Assembly (NCBI RefSeq): GCF_019925205.1
Contig: NC_083565.1
Location: forward strand, 8,909,001 to 8,973,000
Length of the DNA: 64,000 nucleotides
DNA from: Metopolophium dirhodum
Taxonomy: Eukaryota > Arthropoda > Insecta > Hemiptera > Aphididae
Reading direction: 5' to 3'
Of the stretch, positions 39,704 through 51,199 are shown in pieces (position 1 is the first letter of the stretch; each line of letters starts with the position of its first letter). The notes beneath the pieces are model-generated. The model worked only from the letters and a program-made list of their open reading frames with translations. It searched no databases and had not been told where the DNA came from. Both the position numbers and the translations under genes were made by a program.

Positions 39704-39706
<3 letters not shown>

Positions 39707-40134
39707 AAAAAAAGAGAGGAACCACACGATAGTATTCCCCGGCGACCATGCTCCGAGCGAGTTTCTCGATATACACTGCAACGCCACATCATACATAATA
39801 TTATGAACACGCGAAGGTAGTAAAAGTCTTTGCACGCGAATGTGGTGAAAACAACGTTGTGTTTTCCATTGCGAATATATATTATATATATGTACACGTA
39901 TGTGTGTGTAGCCGTATGATTCGTGTCTCTAATGCAAGACTCGTTCGCTCTACCCTCATGTTTTAAATATTGAATTGAGCATTGTGTTTTCGTCGTCCAC
40001 AATGAAAACGTTTTACTACGAAAGCTGTGTAAAAAAATAAATAAATAAACAAAAATGCCAGAGGAAATGGAAAAACGGAAAAACTATAAATGTACATTGT
40101 GTGCGGTAAAACGACAAAAATATACATATTTTAA

Positions 40135-40280
40135 TGGGGGATGGGGATGGGGGATGGCGGAACTTGTTCTCCGGACACCGTGACTTGTCCGAAGAAAGAT
40201 GCCGCCCATGGCCGATGAATCGAACTCGGGTCGACTGCGTCACAGCCGACGCCTTAGTCCGCTCGGTCACTCTGTCCCCC
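40135..40280 (-). mobile_element. tRNA-derived SINE, truncated third copy
   Basis: The reverse complement reads the same head as the 35.8-kb copy. The A box TGACCGAGCGGACTAAGG lies at about 40252-40269 and the B box GAGTTCGATTC near 40218-40228. It then shares CTTCGGACAAGTCACGGTG, then CCGGAGAACAAG. It stops at the CCATCCCCC block, where the other copies continue for another 150 bases, and ends in a short GGGGAT-type simple repeat. Whether the truncation arose at insertion or by deletion is unclear. Both flanks contain ACATATT at a short distance. Confidence 0.82.
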
Positions 40281-41055
40281 AGGAAGATAACATATTATAA
40301 TATACAGTATCGGTACAAATACATTCCATCATTTTTGGTATTGAGTACCGAATTTAGAGTATATTATTATTCTGTTTTTTAGGTATTGTTTTTTTTTTTT
40401 TTTAAACACGCGAAACATCTCAGTTTAAATTATTTTTTTGTAGCCCAGTGTCATAACAAAGATAGATGATAGGTACAACGTATCACGAATCACGATTATT
40501 TATCGTTTATTTACTGTAGTTGACACCCTCACAGTAAGTATACTAAATATGTTCAAATTCATATTTACCACCCATATATAGGGTAGTTTACCAAGCATGT
40601 CAACCCCTATTTTCCCTTTAATAGTGTGTTTATTTAAAAAATACTCGTTGAAATTCCGATTAAAATACATCATAATTTTCGAAAATATCATCTGCTAACA
40701 ATTTATTATTTACAGTAAAAAAGGCTGGTTATCTTTTGAAAAAAAGGAGTTTGCAGGGCACTCCTCGAATAATATGGTATAATAAATATAAATAATTCAA
40801 AACAGGGTACCTACTTTAGTATACCTACTTAAAAATTCCAAAAATCCAAATTTGAACAAATTCATTATGAAAGGAAAATATCGGAGAGAAATATTCTATA
40901 TTTTTCTGTACCATCTTAAACCTGATTTGTAACATTTTTGCACTGTAACGGCGGGTCACACGATATCGCAGGAAATAATACGATAAAAAAAATTGATAGC
41001 CATCGCGCTCTTATTACATTAATTTTATGATGACACTCGAAAAATTGTGTTTCAG

Positions 41056-41201
41056 GCAAAGCCGAGCTGTACATAATACTTGCCCTGTTGATCGGCATGG
41101 CCACCGTCATAGTCGGCTGCTGGCTGTCGGACAATTGTTGGTCACCCGAACCGGAACAACACTACACGATAGCGTGGCACGACCGGCACCGATGGATATG
41201 A
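41056..41201 (+). CDS. Small membrane protein gene, exon 3: transmembrane helix and tail
   Basis: The acceptor is GTGTTTCAG (ends 41055). The first two bases complete Gly92 begun in exon 2. Codons 93-139 follow, with TGA at 41199-41201. Residues 96-115 are a continuous hydrophobic helix (LYIILALLIGM, then ATVIVGCWL) bracketed by Lys93/Glu95 outside and Asp117 inside. The tail, SDNCWSPEPEQHYTI then AWHDRHRWI, has one Cys, acidic and His/Trp residues, and no recognised kinase or sorting motif that I would assert. This exon is GC-richer than its surroundings and reads as coding in one frame only with splice context. The 69-codon ORF from 41027 is an overlapping wrong frame. Confidence 0.78.
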
Positions 41202-42631
41202 GCTCGTCCGCGGCTGTCGTTCCGAACGGCGAATAGTAATAATACAATAATAATAATAATAATATTAATAATAATAATGGATAAAACATTTCGATTTACA
41301 TATTTTTGACCTCGCGTCACTCTACAATATACGCGTCGTGTAGAATCGTCGACCGAAGACACTATTTAATCGTAAATCATCGTAGACCGAACGACAACAA
41401 CAGTATATAATGATATAAATATAACAATGATTATCGTTCGGAAGCGATGGGTAATTAATTAATAATATGGAAATTTGTGTTATCGGATCGTAACGGTTTC
41501 TAATGGAGATTTATCGATATCCGCAAAAAAAAAAAAAATTGACTTTTGTTTTGTTGTATAACAAATTATTGTATTTTCAGTCGAACCAACCAACCACCGA
41601 CCGATGTTACGCTTGTGTGCCATACTCATAAACACGCAATTAATATAACACAGATTTTTTTTTTTACTTATTTTAAATTACATTTGTTGAAAATAATATT
41701 GTACGGTTATAACTGATATCATAACTTATAATAATTCACATCATTGGCGAAATGTTTACGTGTATAACTAACATTGGTCTTAAACTCTTTAGGCGTCTTC
41801 GAAGTGAAAACGTTGAAATTAATGTTCGATAACTGTTAAATTCCTGCATCGAATTTACGATCGTCCAACGACATGAATTAAATCACTACTTGAACATAAT
41901 ATCAAGTGCGGTGTTGTTTTTTGTTTTTATAATATCATTATGTTAGCGGTGTTGTCGATATTATAAATCTGAACTTTTTTTTAACATGTACATAAAACGT
42001 ATCCTATTATCCAATAATGAAATCCTTATTTTTTTTAAACTCTGTGTATATTATAAAGTGACCCATACAACCTTACGTTATGTTGTGAACTTACGTTATA
42101 TCATAATAATATGTAACCTATTATAATATATACACATGCATTTGACCTTTTGGACGTGCATTTTTCCTTCTAGTTGTCAATTATTTACATGATATACATA
42201 ATATGTATATATATATATTATTCTATAATCATTGATTGTGTATACATTTTTGTTTTAAGCCTTTTATTAACTGTCAATTACTTACAAAACGAAAGACATT
42301 AGTATCAAATTTTTAATAGACTAGGAAAAATGTGTTGTTATTAATTTTGAACACAATTGCATAGCAAAAGTATAAATATATTATATTATTCTAGTTAGGT
42401 ATTTATAAAAATATACTATACTGAATAGAATAACTATTATTATTTACTTGAATCAATTTTCGTTTTTAAATATACAATGAAATGTGTTCACTAAAAACAA
42501 TATAGAAACAATATATACAGTTTTTAATTTCCAAATCATTGTTTATAAAATAATATTTACAACCTATTGTTTACAATAATGTATGTGTTAATAATTTATG
42601 ACAAAATATGTCATGATGAAACGCTAATAAA
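41202..42631 (+). other. Probable 3' UTR of the membrane protein gene
   Basis: No further donor or exon is needed after the TGA. An AAT-repeat (41237-41278) follows the stop. The first clear AATAAA downstream on this strand is at 42626-42631, giving a 3' UTR of about 1.4 kb. An earlier ATTAAA lies near 41877. The exact end is not determinable from sequence alone. Confidence 0.35.
41237..41278. repeat. (AAT)n repeat
   Basis: Imperfect AAT units (AATAATAATAATAATATTAATAATAATAATGG) just after the stop codon of the membrane protein gene. Confidence 0.85.
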
Positions 42632-44583
42632 ATATAAAAAAATATATGCTTACTTCAAGTTGTGCCCAAATTAAGTTGTAAATCTATTTACGACTATAGA
42701 ATATTTGCCGAAAATATAGTTAATATATTATATGAAAAAAAAACAATATCGTATTAATGTGCGTGTATAAAATATATATTTTTTGTAATGTAGAAAAAAA
42801 AAAAGTTCCTGACTCCTTTTAATGGTAACATTTGGTATGAGTTATAACTAATATTATTATTGTTTGTATTTTAGATTAATTTTTATAATATTTCCTACGT
42901 ATTAATTATAGAAATTATACATAAAAAACATAATTTAGGGTCCAAATTTAGTATAGGACAGTTTTTCATAAAAACTAAAAAAAAACATGAATATCGTACA
43001 TAATAATAATTATTGTGAATTGTAATTAGCATATTATATATTATTTATCAATTAAGTTATACTTGTTTAAAATGTATTTAAAAAGCAAAATAAACAATTA
43101 ATAATATAGCCACAAATTTAGAGAACAATTGCATTTTTCTCTTGACACCTATCCTCAACACTTGAAAACCAAATAAATACAAAGGTCATGCACCTGATTT
43201 TACAGTGAGTTATTATATTTTTAATACCTACTTTAAACTTTGTTTATCTCTGTCGCCGTATAAAAAAATATTTTAACAACAAAGCAACCAATAATTTAAG
43301 CCTTAAAAAAGTTTTCATTTAAAATTAATATTATAAAAATATTTTTATTTGTCATTTATGTGACTTAACAACTTGGTCAACAATTTTTTTTCTTGCTTAT
43401 ATTAAAATTGTTTTAACATTACTGAAATCAAACTGACATTCTTAAGCCTATACTTATATGAAATTAGTGATATTATCATACACTTTAAAGTTTAAATTGG
43501 TTTTTGAAAAACTTCTATAGAAATGGTCTCTTATACAGTTTATATTGTTTAGAATAATCAATAATAAGACTAAAATAAAATATTTTTCTTACTCTTTACA
43601 TTATGTATGATATTGTTAATTGTCAATTTGTAATAAATTAGAAGTTTAAAATCCAATAAACAATACACGTTCCATCAACTTTAAAAGGTATATGGAACCT
43701 TTTCTGTATCTTAATCATATAATCTAGGTACTGTCTATAACAACAATTTTATCCATTAATATTAATCTCATAACAAGCTACTGTTTCTATATAATCTTCA
43801 AGGAGCGAAAATTAATTTATGAATAGCATTTTCACTTTAACTTTAACTGTAAATAATAAAATATATGAGCTGATATTTAAAAAAAAATTATTAAACTAGT
43901 AGACAATTATTGATTACATTCTGAACTAAAATCATTATAATATTATAGGTATGTGAAGTACTGTTCCTCGTTATAAAAAAGATAAAATAAATTAATTGTA
44001 AATGCGATTTTTAAAATTGGTATAAGAATGGCATTTTTTTTTACATCTGAGCATAAAAAAAATTACAATAAGTTATTAGACGATGATGGTTATATATATT
44101 ATAACGTACATAATTCTTGTTATTTGAGTAGGGGTTGGGTGGAAATCACTTATAATAGTAATACATCAAGATATTAATTTAAATACTTCATACCATAACC
44201 ACAAAAAACTAATCAAAAAGGTAACAAATTATGAAATGAAACAAATGTTGACTGTTATTTTACATTTGTACTAATGTTTTTTCTTAGGTTATGAGTTTAT
44301 GGCATTATCCATAGTCTACGCACTATATTACATTATTTCATCTCTAAAAATGTGTTATTTTCTCGTAATGGCGTTGTTTTAAAGGTCACGTACACGATTC
44401 GATTATAGCCACCTTCTCCACTTTTAAGGTTAGTATATTATGATATTTTTGAAAATGCACTATTTTAGTATTATTGTGAAAACGTGTTCAAAATGAACGC
44501 ACGAAATTAGTATTGAATGTCAAGTAACAAAGCACGACAGTTGTGTGTATTGACGCTAAACAAACATTACACGCGTAGTACAA

Positions 44584-44606
44584 TAAAACGTTCCTGGAAC
44601 GTTTTA
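44584..44606. promoter_or_regulatory. 23-bp palindrome resembling a heat-shock element
   Basis: Perfect 11-base arms around one central T (core AACGTTCCTGGAACGTT). TTCCTGGAA contains inverted TTC/GAA units. The canonical heat-shock element is nGAAnnTTCn repeats, so this is only a partial match. No promoter is visible within 100 bases. Confidence 0.3.
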
Positions 44607-44671
44607 AGGAATATTACTATTGTTTTGTAAATTATTATCATAAACAATATTTGCGGTGGATAGTGGTTTTC

Positions 44672-44767
44672 ATGAGTACGCATGACATCAAAGAAAAGTT
44701 CACAGGCAAGAGACAGGCTTATAACGTTAACTGCGGGTACCTATACAAAGTGCTCACCACCGGCTGA
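44672..44767 (+). CDS. Short coding-like ORF, unrecognised
   Basis: 31 codons from ATG (MSTHDIKEKFTGKRQAY, then NVNCGYLYKV) to TGA at 44765. The frame is open further upstream (QYLRWIVVF). GC content and residue balance are unlike the AT-rich filler, but no splice sites clearly bound it. It could be an exon fragment, a decayed transposon piece or chance. Confidence 0.15.
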   Translation: MSTHDIKEKFTGKRQAYNVNCGYLYKVLTTG

Positions 44768-47449
44768 AAATCATATCGTGTTTGGACAATATTTCACGTG
44801 CAAATAAATATCGAAATTATCGTGTGAGCCAACTTTCGTGCGGGTTTTTTTTTTCATTTTTGGATATAAATTCGAACATTTCAGAGACAAGTTTAATAAA
44901 TTATTTTCAGAGTATAAAGTTTGTGTTATTGATGAATTATGAGGGGTAACGACGGTTATGGTCCACCTGGAATAGGATCCTCGTATATCAAAATTACATA
45001 AATTGGATTAAAAACACGAAATATACGGAAAATTAAAATAGAGAGTGTATCTAATAAACCTATATTAGTGTTTTCGCGACTGGAATATCAAAATAACTTT
45101 ACACATTACAAAAATATGCTTAGAATTTTTTTTTTTGCTAATTTTGTAATACCAATTAATATCCTCCATAGATATAATTAAACATTTTACTAACAAATAT
45201 ACTAAAAATCCTTATATTTTAAACGGACGCGGTGAATAATTCAAATAATACTGAATGTTCAAAGTTAACATTATTTATTGATATTTGTTATTGTTAACGT
45301 ATTGTGTAAAAGATACATATTTTTCACTTCGCCACAAATACACACACATAAAAAAAAAATTATCATTCATAATGTACAAGATACTATATTTTGTTTTTAG
45401 CCTGTAGATGAAACTATTAACGAAATAGGAATTGGATATAACATTCTTTATTAAGCATTACTAAGTCATTAATTTTTATAAAAACTAATTCGACGTCAAA
45501 ATGGCGTGTGCATATAATCGATATTACAACTTACTGTATAACAGGAAATGGATTCTTTGTAGAAAAATTTTGACTGTAATTAAACAGTCACTCCGCTGTC
45601 TTCCTATTTAAAATCTGAAAGTCTGCTGTCGTTTGCAATTAAACAGTAGCCTACGTGCGTATTTGGCAGGTTAATGTCGTTGCAACTTGCACAATTTAAT
45701 GTTCTGATATTAAATTCTGTTACCAAACACCTGGTGACCCGGTGGTGTGCCGTTTTAAAGACACCTACGTGTGAATGTACTGAAATCACCTATACACTGC
45801 GCTGCGCTGGCTTATAATAATATTATTTTAAAAGTTTCAAGTACACAGGAATAATATTTTTAAATTAGAACAAAACAATTCAAATTGTTAATTTTTGTTA
45901 AAACATTTTATTTCGTCCAAATTTGAACTTAAAGTAATGTCTATAAAAAAAACTGAATTAATATATTTTTTGGTTTTCTATTTACGTGAAACCTAATTTT
46001 AAATTTCTATTTCGTAGCTATAAAAATTAAACATTTTATAGTTAATGTTTAACTACAAAATGATTTTTCAATTTTCAGTTTCACAAATTCGAACTTTAAA
46101 TGCTGATAAAAAAAATAGTGCACATTTATTTTTAGTATTTTTAAACTGTAATTGTGACAGTTGTGTATGATATACTTATCTATGGTCATTTGTTTTAGAG
46201 GAATGTATATCGAAAACCAAAAATTGATTTTGTGGAAAACTGATTTTGCGTAAAAATTCCTGTTTTTCCTTAATTATATTAATTAATTTTTTTTCCCGTC
46301 GCTATTGAAAACTACTGGGAATTTTACTGGGACCTCTCGAATGCACCTACTAGATCCTAGATTCACTTTTCCACTAGAAAAGATACCGAAGTTGAAAATC
46401 GAAGCATTATCGACTATTTATTGTGTTAATAGACACAAAGAAAAATCACACACACGCATCATTGTGAAATCAATTCATTCATCGTTCCACTCAGAATCTA
46501 AAATATGAGGCACAACAATTATTTTAATGTTTTTCAAATAGAAAATGCCACTGACGATGGCAATGGTGCAGCTTAGAATTATTCAGTATATGTTTTGGAA
46601 GTATATTTTTTCGCGTGGCGAAAATATTTATATATTAATCAAGGTATTTATCGATTCCAACAAAGAATTCAGTTATTTTAAAAATATGTGCATCAGATAC
46701 AGTTCATACTATGTACCTATCGATTTTCCTCAGCCTCAAGTGTATAAAAATAGTTGAAACCAGCCATACATTTTAAACTGAATTCATATTTTAATTGTTT
46801 TGATAGATTTAGAATACGAATCATAATTTTGATTTTATTAATGAATAATTAATTTAAAATTCACATATTATAATTTATATGAAATAGCCATATAGGTATG
46901 TTATGCACTTATGCATATAATTAATATAATTAGTTAAAAAATATATTAAATAATCAAAATAATAATTTATATTGTGCATACTGGATGGTACCCAACGTAC
47001 CAACTACCAACACTTATAAAGTTTATAAGATTTTAAATATTAACTATTTTTAAAATATCATAAAAATTTAAGACAAATATGTAAATCGATAAATAGTTAG
47101 TATGAACAGTAGCCAGCAACGTCGATACAAAAATCAGCAAAAATCAGCAAAATCAATAGTCGTTCTATTTATCACACCCCCGTCCCACCCAATACATGCA
47201 CATAAATTAATTATAAATTATAAATTTCCTTTTACTTTGGTTCATAAAAGATTACTTTTATTAGAATTAATTAAACGTCAATTTAACGTTTCTAATAATA
47301 TGACGACTGAATTTATAACTGAATAACAGTTCGGTTACTTATAAAAAAAAAAGTTGTCGTGGTAACATGAAAATAATATCACGCAAGCTCATTTATATAA
47401 AATTTTATGCGTTCACTGCTGTTTCTATCGCCCAATTGTTATATAAAAT

Positions 47450-47540
47450 ATGTATATTATCATATTTTTATTTAAAAATATATATTATCATATTTTTATT
47501 TAAAATTATATATTATCATATTTTTATTTAAAATTGTATA
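47450..47540. repeat. Tandem repeat, about 28-30 bp x 3
   Basis: Three consecutive units of the form TATATTATCATATTTTTATT then TAAAAT. The second and third are nearly identical and the first is slightly longer with TG for TA. Confidence 0.85.
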
Positions 47541-47939
47541 TTGTATAAGTATAAACTATAAAGAGGCGAAAAACAAATTAAATGTAGCTTGATAACGATC
47601 GGAAAATATGTGCTTTTGACGAGAAAAAAAAATGTAGCGATTAAACACTTGTTTACATCAAACAGTGGGTTTGGAATCATCGCTTCATCCCCGACCCCAA
47701 GACTAGGTGCAGATTAAAAATAATTTTCACGCTAAAAAAAAATGCATCAACTATACTTTTAACTTGTGAAACGATCTGTTGTGCTTGCGATCGGAGTATA
47801 ATGTATTTAATTTAACGTTACTTGCGTGACGCTTTCAATAACACGAGTCACAAATAAGTTATTTTACCTTCAACCGCACAGGTAAGTATAACAGCGTTTG
47901 TTCGGAACGCACATACCACATGTCCACATACCTATAATA

Positions 47940-48300
47940 CAAGAAACGGGTGCATATTATAATGGTATATACCTACGTTCAATTTATTATTCTTGCTTTC
48001 GAAGCATGCAGCCTGCAATACTTCCGCTGGTCGGTTCTGATGGTTGGTAGGTACGATGTTAATAAATTAAACGTCAGCGCCCGTCGTTTCGTACGGCGAG
48101 GCAAATTAACCACCAGAGTTTTCCCCGTGTGCGCAGCCATTTACAAAAACAACTTTTTGTCTCAGTCGTACAGCTTTGGGATAATAATATACTATGCATG
48201 TGTGTAGTATACGCGTGCGTGCAATAATATACTTGGTAGGTGCGGACGTGCTGTACCCATGTGATAATATGCAGGGTACCGTACAAGTACCCGCCTGCAG
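47940..48300. other. GC-raised island with overlapping small ORFs
   Basis: On the minus strand a 53-codon ORF (47979-48140) begins in the good context GTAAATGG and reads MAAHTGKTLVVNLPRR, with a basic composition. On the plus strand an 85-codon frame covers the same DNA. Neither is recognised and they cannot both be coding. A regulatory or leader-exon island is equally likely. Confidence 0.2.
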
Positions 48301-49146
48301 CTACTACACAATTAATGTTTATTTACAGCACATTAAATTTGTACAGTCAATATCCGTAAGGTCTTCGGCTCCTGGATTTCTGAAAACAATTTAAATGACG
48401 CGATGATTTATTTGACGATTGTTGTAATAAATAGTATAATAGTATTTTGTTTTGAGTGTATTTACAATACTGTTATACATTTACAGTGCACTATATTGGT
48501 TGTATTGTATTTTACTGTTTAATCGTGTTTACATGCACGGTAGTGCTTACAATCGGAACAATTTAGCCAAGTAAAATTAAGTCAACCAATGTACTAACAA
48601 TTCAATTCAGAATGTGATATAAAACAGTAAAGTATCCATATTTTAAAGCGCAAAGTAAGAATACTTACAAACAGTACGAAACATATATATTTTCATGATT
48701 GACGTTTAATAATATTATGATTTCCATTATATTTATATTTAATTAGTAAGTACTTTTAACTAAGTACCTACCTAGTTAGAGATTTCCAGTTTAAAAAACT
48801 AAAAATTAATATAGTAATGGCTGTTCTTAATCCTCTAAGATACAAACATAAAAAACATAATATTTAAAAAATCATTATTAACGTTAGTGTCGATACGTTA
48901 GTTAAATAATAAAGATAGTTAGTATATTTTTACATATTTAACAAAACCATTACTCATAATAAAATGTTAAAAAATATAATTAATGAAACTATAATATCTT
49001 AGTTTTTTGACTTGACTTGAATTAATATAAAACGATATAATATTTACACATTTATCGTTATTTACCTGTTATTTAATGAAAATATATTATTCCCGAAATA
49101 ATAGACTTGAGTAAATGAGTTATAAAAATATGGAAGTATAATATAC

Positions 49147-49170
49147 TATGTACACTACATAGTGTACATA
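49147..49170. repeat. Short perfect palindrome
   Basis: Arms TATGTACACTA and TAGTGTACATA are separated by CA, giving a hairpin-capable 24-bp inverted repeat in AT-rich DNA. Confidence 0.8.
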
Positions 49171-50399
49171 AAACAAAATATTAATAATATTCAGCTAAAA
49201 AATTATTATATAATATGTTTAATTTAAGACATTGTTTGAACGTGTCAAAATGTAATGTAATTTATTATGATTTGACAGAATTTAAAAACTATGCTTTTTC
49301 AAGAAATCCGAAATAATCAAAAAAAATTTATGCAAAGTGAAAAGTCTATTGGCTTTACCTATTATAAATTATTTTCACATTTCAAATTATTTTAGATTCA
49401 GTTTCCTCGCAGCCGTTAAATTTTTTTAAAGAAATGTCAGCCAACGTGGTTTTAACTGAACTTTGCTCAGGATCATTTTTTAAAAGCGATGATTAATCTT
49501 TGCTTCCAGATTTAATATCGCAACACAAATGTGACACTTCCAGACACACACCAGTGATTCATCCAACTTATGTATTGGCTGGTATTTTTTTCAGAAAAAA
49601 ATATTATGCAATCACGGATATTTTAAAATGTACATAAGTTTCATGTTTGATATTATCATTTCAGAAGTAGTTACTCGGTGAACTCATAATATAACAATCG
49701 TTATTAAAGTATGCTATAATGATGATGTAATCGTAAATGTATTTTAAGAATTGTTATTTTTACGTTTATTTTGATTATATATTGTTTTATGAATTCTACT
49801 CGACAGTATATCAATATTATGCTTCACTAGTATACTTTTGAGTTTTAATTATTTTTACTAAGAATATTTATTTTTTTTAAAACGAACTTTTCAAGAATAT
49901 AATGTTTATTAATACTTATTTATAAAAATAAAAAAACGAATAAGTGATGTTTTTAGCTTGGGCATTTCGTTAGGTAATTGTTCATCTAAACAACTTTTTT
50001 TTAGTAACTAGTTAACAAACATTTATAAAATGTTTAAAAGTATAAAAACCATGAAATATATACTACTCCCCGTGGTTAAAATATAATAATTAATAACGCA
50101 TTTTATAAGCTTTTTTATGTACGTTATTCATTAAAAAACGAAGGTAGGTAGATATCATAATAAAAATTATACTTTTGCGTAATATAATATAATAATTAAT
50201 AACATACCAGCTACTGCCGGTGTAAATGTTTTGTAAATAAAAAAAAACATTTTCAAAACGTATGCGTAATGCATAATACATATAACACGATTTCTTGTTT
50301 TATTCATTATTTTTTTTTTTGATTTAAAAATATTATTTCAACATCAAATTGATATTTCTCATCACGAAACAGATTGTTTTTCTATGTAAACAAAGTATG

Positions 50400-51055
50400 A
50401 AAAACATACGGGAACGCGTCTTGATCGGAAACTAATCGAGACGTGTCAATCGGCGATATTTCGTAAAAGAAAAAAAAAAACGTCTCTCGTGAGTAAAGGT
50501 GACAACTACAATAATGTATACACGTACCGATAAGACTGTCAATGGCGTGGGAGTCAGCATAATAGAGGACAAACAATATGTGACGATAACGCGTGGAACG
50601 TTTCTCGGAAGTTGGACTCACACGGTTATAGTTTCTATACCATATTACCATGGTAGGACGGATTTCGTGAGCGCCATAACGAAGATTTACCGCGGTATTG
50701 TTTACCTGCACAGCACGCCGTCGCACGGTACCGAACTACTACTTTCGTTCGACAACGTTGGGCTTTTCTCTCTCTATTTCTCCCACTCTTTATGTCTCTC
50801 GCAAAAGTCTGTCGGTCTCTACGTCGAACAAAACATTTTTAAACCCCCCCCCCCCTCCCCACCCCAGCTAAAAGTTTTTCGTCGTCGCTCAACGACAATA
50901 TCAAATTTCTCATCGCACAATAATAGCCCGACCATAATATTATTTCCCTGCACCGGCGACCTGGACAAAAATATAAGGTCTTCGCTCTGTGCGTCGGCCA
51001 CGCGCAGATAAGAAAACGACTTATAAAAAAAGTTATAGTTTAATATACTCAGGAT
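50400..51055 (+). promoter_or_regulatory. Candidate promoter of a second plus-strand gene
   Basis: A GC-raised, CpG-containing block with pyrimidine tracts (TCTCTCTATTTCTCCCACTC near 50767 and a C13 run at 50846) leads to AGATAAG (51006-51012, GATA-type site). The TATA box TATAAAAAA starts at 51022, and an initiator-like TCAG places +1 at 51051, 29 bases downstream. That spacing is right for a TATA/Inr core promoter. The overlapping ORFs here (170 codons plus strand from 50499, 114 codons minus) are the longest in the window but have no recognisable domains, so I treat them as chance products of stop-poor DNA. Confidence 0.38.
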
Positions 51056-51199
51056 TGAGTACGTCAATCGGAATCAGGCGCACTTGATATAGCCTGCAGG
51101 TGCTTTTGTGTGAGATTCGCCGATCGAATATGTCGAACTTATCGTTGAAGTAACAATTAAAAATTAAACGACCGTATAGTGACTTGAAGTTTCCATTAG
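51051..51199 (+). other. Candidate noncoding first exon of second gene
   Basis: It runs from the predicted +1 to a strong donor, CCATTAG|GTAAGTA, at 51200. It contains only a seven-codon upstream ORF (ATGTCGAAC...TAA near 51130), so it would be untranslated leader. Confidence 0.35.

Larger units (their letters stand above)
28631..41055 (+). other. Intron 2 (12.4 kb)
   Basis: It begins GTGAGT and ends GTGTTTCAG, and is phase 1. It holds two adjacent MITEs (29.5-30.55 kb), three related SINEs (35.8, 38.0, 40.2 kb), several microsatellites and GC-raised islands near 29.2-29.5, 31.0-31.2 and 33.6-34.3 kb. No internal exon compatible with the phases was recognised. Confidence 0.65.
42640..47440. 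other. AT-rich intergenic stretch
   Basis: It has no supportable gene. Exceptions to the filler are a GC-raised segment at 44380-44900 with an HSE-like palindrome (44584-44606) and a short coding-like ORF (44672-44767), a GC-raised patch at 45590-45800, and a dispersed repeat at 46464-46505. Confidence 0.5.

Noticed and set aside
50499..51011. 170-codon plus-strand ORF, longest in the window
   Set aside because: It lies in a GC-raised, stop-poor promoter-like block. A 114-codon ORF and an 82-codon ORF overlap it on the other strand. It crosses a C13 run, shows no domain, and ends just before a good TATA box.
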